Source: Bacteroidota bacterium (GTDB lineage: Bacteria > Bacteroidota > Bacteroidia > Chitinophagales > Saprospiraceae). From it: DNA of 14,780 nt. Positions 7,757-14,372 of the stretch are shown here, in pieces (position 1 is the first letter of the stretch; each line of letters starts with the position of its first letter). The stretch is taken from positions 1 to 14,780 of the forward strand of contig QQUB01000950.1 of the NCBI GenBank assembly GCA_008501835.1, read 5' to 3'. The position numbers and the translations under genes were made by a program. The notes under the pieces are model-generated. The model had not been told where the DNA came from and made no database searches. It saw only the letters and a list, made by a program, of their open reading frames with translations.

Positions 7757-8770
7757 TTAAGCAGTCTCCTCAAAACCCAGACATTCATCGGTAACTGAAA
7801 CACCATATTTGAGTTCTTTAATATTTGCAGGAATTGACTGCTTGCCGTGATTGATGTTACTTTCGATCATTACACCCATTATGGATTGATTACCATTGGC
7901 AATTTGTTCGCCAACACTTTGCAGGACCTTGGGTTGATTGGCAGCTATTTTTCCGCTATTGGCATGGCTGCAGTCAACCATGATACTTTTTGGGAACCCT
8001 TTTTCTTCAAGAATGGATTCGTATCTGGCGATGGATTCGGCATCATAGTTAGGCTCTTTTCCTCCGCGTAAAATCAAATGGGTGTGGGGATTACCATTGG
8101 TTCTGACCACAGCTACTTTTCCATCCGGATGAATACTGACAAAATTGTGGGGCGAGGCTACAGATTCAAGGGCCTGGATCGCAATTTTCACATTACCGTC
8201 TGTTCCGTTCTTAAAACCGACAGCAGAAGAAAACCCACTGGCCATTTTACGGTGACTTTGTGATTCGGTTGTTCTTGCTCCGATAGCCGTCCATGAGAAA
8301 AGATCCTGGATATATTGAGGAGTTACGATATCGAGTGCCTCTCCTGCAGCCGGCAGGCCTAATTCAGCAATATAGGTCAGCAATTCTCTCGACTGCTTAA
8401 GCCCTTCTTCCAACTGGCAACTATCATCGAGAAAGGGGTCGTTGACCAAGCCTTGCCATCCCACAGTAGTTCGTGGTTTTTCAAAATAAACCCTCATAAC
8501 CAGGTACAGGGTATCTTCCACTTCTTTGGAAAGTTCCTTGAGTCGACGAGCATAATCCTTAGCCACTTCCACATCATGAATGGAACACGGCCCTACGACC
8601 ACCAATTGCCTTTTATCTTCCCGGGAAAGAATATTCTTCACTGTCATCTGTCCGGTATGAACCGTATTGATGATATTTTCGGTCAATGGGTATAACTCCT
8701 TCAGTTGGATAGGTGTAATGATGGGCTGTTCAACCTTGATATTCAGGTTTTCAATTCTCTTCTCAGTCAT
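7757..8770 (-). CDS. aroG: 3-deoxy-7-phosphoheptulonate (DAHP) synthase, class I alpha
   Basis: This 337-residue cytoplasmic enzyme condenses phosphoenolpyruvate and erythrose-4-phosphate to DAHP, the first step of the shikimate pathway to Phe, Tyr and Trp. Family signatures are all present: GPCSIHD (60-66), MRVYFEKPRTTVGWQGL (92-108), GARTTESQSHR (164-174), GFKNGTDG (185-192), the ILRGG phosphate loop (233-237) and DCSHANS (266-272). By alignment with E. coli AroG, the metal ligands correspond to C62, H269, E303 and D328. An N-terminal extension of about 45 residues, the part tied to feedback control in E. coli isozymes, is retained; which amino acid inhibits it cannot be told from this. The symbol aroG is used for the family, and the aroF/aroG/aroH isozyme type is not resolved. 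It is monocistronic or follows the beta-barrel operon; a palindrome and a hairpin lie just upstream. Confidence 0.96.
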   Translation of the reverse strand: MTEKRIENLNIKVEQPIITPIQLKELYPLTENIINTVHTGQMTVKNILSREDKRQLVVVGPCSIHDVEVAKDYARRLKELSKEVEDTLYLVMRVYFEKPRTTVGWQGLVNDPFLDDSCQLEEGLKQSRELLTYIAELGLPAAGEALDIVTPQYIQDLFSWTAIGARTTESQSHRKMASGFSSAVGFKNGTDGNVKIAIQALESVASPHNFVSIHPDGKVAVVRTNGNPHTHLILRGGKEPNYDAESIARYESILEEKGFPKSIMVDCSHANSGKIAANQPKVLQSVGEQIANGNQSIMGVMIESNINHGKQSIPANIKELKYGVSVTDECLGFEETA

Positions 8771-8801
8771 TTGTGTAATTAATTTGTGTTGCGGGTTGCT
8801 G

Positions 8802-8834
8802 ATAAATACTATTTTTTGAAAAAATAGTATTTAT
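8802..8834. promoter_or_regulatory. Perfect 33-nt AT-rich palindrome upstream of DAHP synthase
   Basis: ataaatactatttttt (8802-8817) and its exact reverse complement (8819-8834) flank a single g at 8818, giving 16 perfect pairs. It ends 32 nt before the DAHP synthase ATG. Candidate roles are an operator for a dimeric regulator, the U-rich end of a terminator formed with the neighbouring GC hairpin, or a 5'-UTR hairpin. No Bacteroidota TAnnTTTG promoter element was found in this gap. Confidence 0.65.
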
Positions 8835-8881
8835 AGCGGCGGAATGAATCTTGCCTATTCGGAAGACAGGTTCCGCCGTTA
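8834..8881 (-). terminator. GC-rich hairpin after the beta-barrel gene, possible terminator or attenuator
   Basis: cggcggaa (8837-8844) pairs perfectly with ttccgccg (8871-8878). One G-T and two A-T pairs extend the stem to about 11 bp around a 26-nt loop. On the minus strand it begins 25 nt after the beta-barrel stop codon, and the AT-rich palindrome follows at once with TATTTTTT about 9 nt beyond the stem. The U tract is not directly adjacent, so the terminator reading is moderate. Confidence 0.45.
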
Positions 8882-8906
8882 CGGTTTTCAGGCCCGAAAG
8901 TAAAGG

Positions 8907-9584
8907 TTATTTTGCAATTCTATAGCCCAGCTCTATGAAAAGAATGAAACTCCTGTCATTTTTGTTGGACAAGCGGGTGGTTTTGGTAATGGAGAACTCT
9001 GCCCGGGTAGCTACCGAAAATCTGCCGGAAGTCCAGGAGGCCTCTACGGGCAGTAAAAGTACGAATGGAGCCAGAGATTTGTTTTTGAGTTTTAGCTCCG
9101 TTTCTACCCCATTAACACTGGCCACTCCATAATCAGTGCGGGACCACAAAACTCCTCTTGCTCCCAGGCCCAGACCAAGGTTGAAAGCTTTTCCCGGAGT
9201 AATACTCAATGACGGGATGGCTAAAGCACTTATATTGAGATTGGTATTGATTCCTATAATGCCTCCTAAAGGCGCGCCATTAAAATCCGTAAAAATGGTT
9301 GGTTCATCATAAAACCTGGACCGTTGTCCGTTAAGCTGAAGTTTGATATTCAACTGGTCATTCAACGGTTTCCTATAAGAAACTCCGAGTCCAAAACCGC
9401 CCACTAGCACACCACGGCCTTCGGTTGAAGAATACCATAAAATCGGGTATTGTCCCAATTGATCATTGCCGATCGGATAAGTCTCATTACCATTGAGGTG
9501 GATGGTCCAGTCCTGGGACTTTAAACCGAAAAAACCAAGTAGGAATGCTGCAATCAAAAAGAATTTATTCAGGTTCATTGCCAT
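8907..9584 (-). CDS. Outer-membrane beta-barrel protein of unknown function
   Basis: This 225-residue exported protein starts MAMNLNKFFLIAAFLLGFFGLKSQ, with signal peptidase cleavage near residue 24 after Lys-Ser-Gln; Met-3 is an equally good start. The mature chain has alternating polar/hydrophobic strands and Gly-rich turns (GVLVGGFGLGVSYRKPL, LGLGLGARGVLW, FSVATRAEFSI) and ends in a barrel-type strand with an aromatic residue near the end (SFILFIELGYRIAK). This suggests an eight- to ten-stranded outer-membrane barrel. It is the last gene of a tight operon, beginning 3 nt after the sorting-domain protein, which itself follows an M1 metallopeptidase by 6 nt. The family was not identified. 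It could be a porin-like protein, or a partner or anchor for its operon neighbours; the latter is inference from position only. Confidence 0.82.
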   Translation of the reverse strand: MAMNLNKFFLIAAFLLGFFGLKSQDWTIHLNGNETYPIGNDQLGQYPILWYSSTEGRGVLVGGFGLGVSYRKPLNDQLNIKLQLNGQRSRFYDEPTIFTDFNGAPLGGIIGINTNLNISALAIPSLSITPGKAFNLGLGLGARGVLWSRTDYGVASVNGVETELKLKNKSLAPFVLLLPVEASWTSGRFSVATRAEFSITKTTRLSNKNDRSFILFIELGYRIAK

Positions 9585-9587
9585 GGC

Positions 9588-9911
9588 TTATTCTGTTTTC
9601 AGGATAGTCTGAATATAAGTTTCTCCTTCTGTGGTCAGTTCCACGTAATAGACTCCTTTTTCCCGGGAACTCATATCCACTATAGTGCCGGTATTTATGG
9701 CTAATTCATCAAATCGTACGATTACTTCCTCTGCCCCGTCATAAACGTTTACCGTTGAAAAAGCACTAACGGAAGAATCGAAGTACAAGGTAAAAGAATC
9801 TGTAAAAGGGTTAGGGAAGACTGAAAAAGGTGGTAATTCAACCGTATCAATCTCCTTATTACAGGTAGTTAAAGTAAACATCAGAATTGCTGCGAATAAT
9901 ATTTTTTTCAT
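9588..9911 (-). CDS. Small exported protein consisting mainly of a T9SS type A-like sorting domain
   Basis: The protein is 107 residues long. It starts MKKILFAAILMFTLTTC-NKE, a short signal peptide with a possible lipobox L14-T15-T16-C17; threonine at -1 is atypical, so lipidation is uncertain. After about 12 linker residues the rest matches the T9SS C-terminal (Por_Secre_tail-like) sorting domain: VFPNPF at about 31-36, a central beta segment with VNVYDG, then the GVYYVEL motif at about 86-92 and a final TILKTE. Such domains normally sit at the end of large secreted enzymes or adhesins and target them through the T9SS to the cell surface. Here there is no passenger. The gene lies 6 nt after the M1 peptidase and 3 nt before the beta-barrel, so it is translated within that operon. 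It may be a genuine mini-protein or a deletion remnant. Confidence 0.8.
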   Translation of the reverse strand: MKKILFAAILMFTLTTCNKEIDTVELPPFSVFPNPFTDSFTLYFDSSVSAFSTVNVYDGAEEVIVRFDELAINTGTIVDMSSREKGVYYVELTTEGETYIQTILKTE

Positions 9912-9917
9912 ACAAAT

Positions 9918-11555
9918 CTACCTTACTGTCTTCATTGGATTCACGTAAAAATTAGGGTTCACTTCATATTTGCCAAAATTAGCCGGATAATCCATGCTTT
10001 GCCATTGTGTTGTAGGTTCCAGCCAGTATTCCTTTCTGTCGAAACTAAACTTCACAGGCATATTAAAATCATCGACACAATCTTCCCAGCGATACCAAAA
10101 CTTGTTATCCTTAAAGGAAAAAGCAAAAATCGGAATTCTGGTATCCCGCAGGTACTGATCAAAAACCGGTTGAATATCATACTCCCGGATCATATCGTTG
10201 ATATATTTTTCAATTTCCTTAGTGGTCACGGTGGAATGATAGAACTCTTCATTCAGCCCTCTCAAAATTCGTCTCCAGTGCGTGTCATTGTTGACAATTT
10301 GACGAATAGTGTGTAACATATTGGCCGCTTTTGAATACATATCAGAAGATCCCGCATAATTGACATCATACTTACCGATTATGGGGCGGTCATTCCTGAC
10401 ATTTTGCCTGGTACCGATCATATATTTTTCAGCACTTTTTTTACCGAAGTTATAGTCCAGATACAGACTTTCGGAATAGGCCGTAAATCCTTCATGAACC
10501 CACATATCCGCAATATCCTTATAAGTGATATTGTTGGCAAACCATTCATGTCCGGATTCGTGGATAATAATAAAATCGAATTCCATTCCGATGCCTGTGC
10601 CACTTACATCCCGGCCTCCATAGCCATTCTCATATCCGTTTCCATAGGTAACCGAACTTTGATGTTCCATACCCGGATAGGGCACTTCCACAAGTTTGTA
10701 TCCATCTTCGTAAAAAGGATAAGGGCCAAACCAATATTCAAAAGCTTCCAGCATTTTCGGAACTTGCTGGAACTGGTATTTAGCTCTATCAAGGTTGTAG
10801 GACAGCACATAATAATCACAATCCAGCCAGCCCTTTTCACCCTGGAATTTTTCAGAAAAGTGTACGTAATCCCCTACATTAAAGTTAACTCCATAATTAT
10901 TGATTGGATTTACAACCTCCCATCTGAACGTCTTGGTCCCATCATCATTATCGATGGTTTTCTTCAATTTACCATTGGCAACTCCTGTGAGATGGCCAGG
11001 AACCGTCAGACTGATCATCATCCCCTCATCGGGTTCGTCGTACATATGGTCTTTACATGGCCACCAAAGACTTGCTCCATCACCCTGGCAGGTGGTGACC
11101 GCAAAATCATTGCCATTTTCATCCTTGGCCCAGGTAACGCCCCCGCTCCATGGAGGCATTTTGCTGACCTGGGGCCTGCCTTCAAAATAAATAGTGAGCT
11201 CTTTGACAGATCCGGGCTTCTGTTTCTTTTTTAATTCTATAAAGTGGGCATTGCCCTCCTTTCTGACTTTCAAAGCGTTTTTGCCCTGCATTACGGAAGT
11301 AATCTTCATTGGAGGCTGAAGATCAATCTGCATAACTTTACGTTGTTTCAGCACTTGATAAGTCACAGTATTGGACCCTTTTAAGGTGCTGTCCTTTGGA
11401 TTAATGGTAACATCCAGGTCGTAATATAACAGATCCCACCAGGCACGCTCTTTGGTAACACTGCCCCGCAAAGTGTCCTGCCGGGTAAAATCGGTTTTTT
11501 GAGCGTAAACCAAAGAGGTCATTATCATCATCAGAAACAGGCAAAATCCTTTCAT
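9918..11555 (-). CDS. Secreted M1-family zinc metallopeptidase (aminopeptidase-like)
   Basis: This 545-residue protein has a signal peptide at residues 1-19 (LVYAQ/KTDF) and is expected in the periplasm or at the surface. An N-terminal beta domain (about 35-235) precedes a thermolysin-like domain carrying H332-E333-S334-G335-H336 and, 19 residues after the second His, the third zinc ligand E355 (HEGFTAYSE). Y407 in DMYSKAANML fits the catalytic tyrosine. The substrate-binding GAMEN motif is replaced by G295-M296-E297-H298, a variant I associate with a Bacteroidota subgroup. The chain ends soon after the catalytic domain, so the large C-terminal helical domain of classical aminopeptidase N is absent. 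It lies first in an operon with the sorting-domain protein (6-nt gap) and the beta-barrel. It lacks a T9SS sorting domain of its own. The catalytic class is sure; exact substrates are unknown. Confidence 0.93.
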   Translation of the reverse strand: MKGFCLFLMMIMTSLVYAQKTDFTRQDTLRGSVTKERAWWDLLYYDLDVTINPKDSTLKGSNTVTYQVLKQRKVMQIDLQPPMKITSVMQGKNALKVRKEGNAHFIELKKKQKPGSVKELTIYFEGRPQVSKMPPWSGGVTWAKDENGNDFAVTTCQGDGASLWWPCKDHMYDEPDEGMMISLTVPGHLTGVANGKLKKTIDNDDGTKTFRWEVVNPINNYGVNFNVGDYVHFSEKFQGEKGWLDCDYYVLSYNLDRAKYQFQQVPKMLEAFEYWFGPYPFYEDGYKLVEVPYPGMEHQSSVTYGNGYENGYGGRDVSGTGIGMEFDFIIIHESGHEWFANNITYKDIADMWVHEGFTAYSESLYLDYNFGKKSAEKYMIGTRQNVRNDRPIIGKYDVNYAGSSDMYSKAANMLHTIRQIVNNDTHWRRILRGLNEEFYHSTVTTKEIEKYINDMIREYDIQPVFDQYLRDTRIPIFAFSFKDNKFWYRWEDCVDDFNMPVKFSFDRKEYWLEPTTQWQSMDYPANFGKYEVNPNFYVNPMKTVR

Positions 11556-11582
11556 AATTGTAGTATTTTAAATTGAGGGACT

Positions 11583-11590
11583 CAAAAATA
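11583..11590 (-). promoter_or_regulatory. Candidate -7 element for the M1 peptidase operon
   Basis: On the minus strand the sequence reads TATTTTTG, fitting the Bacteroidota -7 consensus TAnnTTTG, and lies 27 nt before the M1 ATG. A properly spaced -33 TTG-type box (about 19 nt upstream) is not clear; the nearest TTTTTTG is only about 12 nt away. The call is therefore weak. Confidence 0.25.
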
Positions 11591-11609
11591 TCACAATTTG
11601 GGCAAAAAA

Positions 11610-13010
11610 TCATTTTTTCTTGACCAAAGCAATTAATCTCCTAAAATCCTTTTTATACTCATCAATCACATTAACATCTTTCAGGGATGAATTCACCCGA
11701 ATAAACTCTTTCTTCATTTGCCGGGCAGCATAAAAACCAGCCAGGACATTACTCAATGCAAGTCCTCCAAATATTCCATACGTTCCCCAAAAAGAACCGA
11801 TAAACGTCAATGGAACGGTAAATAAAAAGGATTTAACCAGACTAATTCTCAATGAGTTTACCGGCAACTGTAACCCATTAAAAATAGATGTGGTGATCAG
11901 GAATAACCCATAAGAAATATAAGAAAGGCTTACAATGTAGAAATAGTAAGAAGTATTGGCCACTACCTCAGCATTATCGCTAAAAATACCTGCGATGGGT
12001 TTGATAAAAATAAATAACAAAACCGCCACCAAAAGACCAAAGTAGGTAGAGGCCCTTCCTCCAAAGGCAATGGCTTCTTCAATGCGATCCTTGTTTTTTG
12101 CCCCAAGATTCTGAGCAATAAATGGCGTCATGGCAGTACTCACACCTAGAATCCCGATCATCAATAATATTTCAATCCGACCGGCCACACCAAAAGCTGC
12201 TACCGCTAAGGAGGATTGCCTCGCCAGCAAGAAAGTCAAAAACATCAGTGTAAAAGGTCCGATTATCTGGGTGGCAATGGTAGGTAAACCCAATCTGAAG
12301 ATTTCCTGTACAACTGATTTGACAGAATCCGTTGCTTTTGTTTTAAATGCCAATAACCTGTCCTGGAATAATAAAAAAAGCATGCCTATGATGATAAACA
12401 CCCAGGAAGAAACTGTGGCTAAGGCAGCTCCCCTGATCCCCATTTCCGGGAATCCCCATTTCCCAAAAATCAAAGCGTAATCTAAAACCAGGTTTATTAC
12501 TCCGGCAATTCCCATAAGGACTTCAGGCTTGGTTACATTACCTGAGGCTCTTAAAATTCCTCCTGATACCAGACCTGTGGTCAATAATGGAATGCCCATC
12601 AACAAAGGAACTGTGTAGGCCTTAATGTAGGGCATGACCTCAGAGGTAGCCCCTAGAAGGTTAAAAACAGGATCAATAAAAACGGTGGCCAGGGCCGCTA
12701 AAGTTCCTGACAATAACAGGGATAATCCCAGAGCGATTAGTGTGGTTTTCTTAACCTTACTCATATCCCCAGCCCCGGTTGCGGTCCCAATAATTATGGA
12801 AACACCGACTGAAAAGCCGATAAAAAGTCCTACTAAAAGGAAATATACAGTTGAAGCAAAACTCAGTGCTGCCAGGGCCTCGGCGCCTAACTGTCCTACA
12901 AAGTAGGTGTCGATGACCTGAAATAAAAAAGTAGATAACATGCCGATACTTATCGGAAGACTCATGGAAACGAGCGCTTTGTTGGTTTTGTCCGTTAATA
13001 GATTTGCCAT
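11610..13010 (-). CDS. MATE-family multidrug/cation antiporter
   Basis: This 466-residue inner-membrane protein has about 12 hydrophobic segments (roughly at 15-38, 52-75, 90-112, 132-155, 163-183, 192-213, 240-262, 272-298, 315-340, 350-375, 383-408 and 412-432), forming the two six-helix MatE halves. Family marks are VIDTYFVGQLG with Asp-34 in helix 1, the N173-x3-D177-x3-IF signature, and GIRGAALATV at 191-200 ending the first half. The C-terminus is a charged cytoplasmic tail. Members expel cationic drugs, dyes or metabolites in exchange for Na+ or H+. The gene starts 18 nt after the DUF481-like outer-membrane gene, so the two are probably co-transcribed, downstream of a MarR regulator and an FMN reductase. 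Its TGA stop lies within a short perfect palindrome (aaaaaat-c-atttttt, 11604-11618). The family is firm; the substrate is unknown. Confidence 0.94.
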   Translation of the reverse strand: MANLLTDKTNKALVSMSLPISIGMLSTFLFQVIDTYFVGQLGAEALAALSFASTVYFLLVGLFIGFSVGVSIIIGTATGAGDMSKVKKTTLIALGLSLLLSGTLAALATVFIDPVFNLLGATSEVMPYIKAYTVPLLMGIPLLTTGLVSGGILRASGNVTKPEVLMGIAGVINLVLDYALIFGKWGFPEMGIRGAALATVSSWVFIIIGMLFLLFQDRLLAFKTKATDSVKSVVQEIFRLGLPTIATQIIGPFTLMFLTFLLARQSSLAVAAFGVAGRIEILLMIGILGVSTAMTPFIAQNLGAKNKDRIEEAIAFGGRASTYFGLLVAVLLFIFIKPIAGIFSDNAEVVANTSYYFYIVSLSYISYGLFLITTSIFNGLQLPVNSLRISLVKSFLFTVPLTFIGSFWGTYGIFGGLALSNVLAGFYAARQMKKEFIRVNSSLKDVNVIDEYKKDFRRLIALVKKK

Positions 13011-13028
13011 GATGGGTGTTGTTTTGAT

Positions 13029-13703
13029 CTAATGATAATGGTATTGAATACCGAATTGCATGAGTGTATTGGTCTTTTCTATACCCCCGGCCACTTTGTT
13101 GTTAAATAAAATGGAATGCATCACGTCAAAACTCAATGCTCCTGTCACCTTGAATTGAAGAATAAACTTATTGGAACCTCCCCAGAAGGGTAAATCCTTG
13201 CCTGAATTATAGGTATCCAATTGCCAGATAACATTGAGTTGTTTCCCAACCGGGAAGGCTGCTTTAGTGATAGTTCCGATTCCCAGGGACTGATGGGCTG
13301 ATTCATTTTCAAAATCGAAATACAGGTAGCCTGCGAATACATGAAATTGAAGGTATTTAAAGGGAGAGATTCGGAACAGGTTTACCCCTGCCCCGGCTCC
13401 GGCCGTTACCGCCGCATCGATCTTGTACGATTTGGCATAACCGGAATAAAAAGCAAGCATCGGGAATACTTTTCTTTCAGGAGAATGTCGGTAAATTCCG
13501 TTTACCCAGAAATCATTAACAAGCGTAAAATCACCCGCTTTCATGAATTGATAATCGGCATTCAACTCTCCATTGAAATTCGAATGGAAAAAATTAATAG
13601 CAGCCCGGGGATTTATTCCAAATTGACTTAAATTACCTGTTTGCCACCTGCCGAGCAACCCAATATTATACCGGATAATCAAACTATCTTCTGCCTGGGC
13701 CAT
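13029..13703 (-). CDS. DUF481-like outer-membrane beta-barrel, signal peptide interrupted upstream
   Basis: This 224-codon open frame starts MAQAEDSLIIRYNIGLLGRWQTGN. The chain is a run of amphipathic beta-strands with aromatic girdles and ends QFGIQYHYH, as expected for an outer-membrane barrel. GLLGRWQTGN near the start and PERKVFPMLAFYSGYAKSYKID in the middle resemble the DUF481 (YdiY-like) family; that assignment is moderate. As it stands the protein has no signal peptide. The 19 codons directly upstream in the same frame spell a good one but contain a TAG (see 13704-13760), so the M at 13703 is probably not the ancestral start. If translation begins here, the product would stay in the cytoplasm. 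The MATE gene follows after 18 nt. The gene may be inactivated, or the TAG may be a sequencing error. Confidence 0.65.
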   Translation of the reverse strand: MAQAEDSLIIRYNIGLLGRWQTGNLSQFGINPRAAINFFHSNFNGELNADYQFMKAGDFTLVNDFWVNGIYRHSPERKVFPMLAFYSGYAKSYKIDAAVTAGAGAGVNLFRISPFKYLQFHVFAGYLYFDFENESAHQSLGIGTITKAAFPVGKQLNVIWQLDTYNSGKDLPFWGGSNKFILQFKVTGALSFDVMHSILFNNKVAGGIEKTNTLMQFGIQYHYH

Positions 13704-13760
13704 TGACAGAGCAGGAATCTACCCTAATAATACAAGGATATAAATTTTCAACAACTTCAT
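13704..13760 (-). other. Ancestral signal-peptide coding segment broken by an in-frame amber codon
   Basis: Reading the frame of the DUF481-like gene upstream gives ATG at 13760-13758, then MKLLKIYILVLLG, TAG at 13721-13719, then IPALS, and finally the MAQ/AEDS of the annotated frame. With one sense codon at the TAG this is an ideal signal peptide: two lysines, a hydrophobic core, ALSMAQ cleavage region. TGG (Trp), CAG (Gln), or TTG/TCG would each need only one base change. The full frame would be 243 codons plus stop, 13760-13029. Confidence 0.8.
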
Positions 13761-13810
13761 TACCTACATTAATTGTATATACATCAGTATGGTTAAAAAA
13801 ATTTGAAAGT

Positions 13811-14371
13811 CTACTGAACAGCAGGAATTTCTTGCCTAACTGCAGCTTCGAATACCTTTAATTGTTTTTGAAACGCCTCATATAATTCTTCATGTAAAAT
13901 GCCTGACTCTTCAGAAAAATTTCCATGGAAAGAAGGTAGTGAGAAATGAACGAGCGTGTTTTGATTTATTCTTGAAAACTGGTTTACTGCAACTTCGAGT
14001 ACTGACTTTCCTCCTCTCCCACCAGGTGAGGTGGCCAGGAGAAACATTGGTTTTCCATTCCATGCACCTCTGTCAATTCTTGAGATCCAGTCAAAAATAT
14101 TCTTGAATGCAACGCTGTACATGCCATTGTGTTCTGCAAAAGAAATCACGATCCCGTCTGCTTCTGCTAGAAGGTTTTTAAAATCATGGGCCAATTGTGG
14201 CATACCAGATTCTTTTTCACGATCAATGCTGTAAATAGGCATTTCAAAATCATTCAGGTCCAATACTTCAACGTCAACATCTTTAACCTGGCCTGCGGCA
14301 AATGTGGCCAGTTGTTTATTGATGGAACTTCTGCTGTTTGTTGCGCCGAATGCGATGATTTTTTTCTTCAT
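13811..14371 (-). CDS. NAD(P)H-dependent FMN reductase (SsuE/azoreductase-like flavoprotein)
   Basis: This 186-residue cytoplasmic flavodoxin-fold protein is the usual size for NADPH-dependent FMN reductases. The N-terminal phosphate-binding loop GATNSRSSIN (9-18) binds the FMN phosphate. AEHNGMYSVAFKNIFDWISR (79-98) is the family's second signature, usually P-E-Y-N-x-S..KN.-D-W, and TSPGGRGG (114-121) is the third flavin-contact loop. Such enzymes reduce FMN, quinones, azo compounds or metal oxyanions. The ATG lies 1 nt after the stop codon of the MarR regulator, so the two are translationally close and almost certainly co-transcribed. A MarR/flavin-reductase pair commonly responds to quinones or other electrophiles, but the inducer here is not known. 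Downstream are the DUF481-like protein and the MATE exporter. Confidence 0.92.
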   Translation of the reverse strand: MKKKIIAFGATNSRSSINKQLATFAAGQVKDVDVEVLDLNDFEMPIYSIDREKESGMPQLAHDFKNLLAEADGIVISFAEHNGMYSVAFKNIFDWISRIDRGAWNGKPMFLLATSPGGRGGKSVLEVAVNQFSRINQNTLVHFSLPSFHGNFSEESGILHEELYEAFQKQLKVFEAAVRQEIPAVQ

Positions 14372-14372
14372 T

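Noticed and set aside
8771..8906. Aromatic amino acid attenuator with leader peptide ahead of DAHP synthase
   Set aside because: No ATG- or GTG-started short frame with clustered Phe, Tyr or Trp codons is present in the gap.
10404..11234. Plus-strand open frame of 276 codons
   Set aside because: It is the antisense shadow of the M1 peptidase, whose zinc-site motifs show the true frame.
11604..11618. aaaaaat-c-atttttt palindrome over the MATE stop codon as a terminator
   Set aside because: It has only A-T pairs with almost no loop and is likely chance in A/T homopolymer runs.
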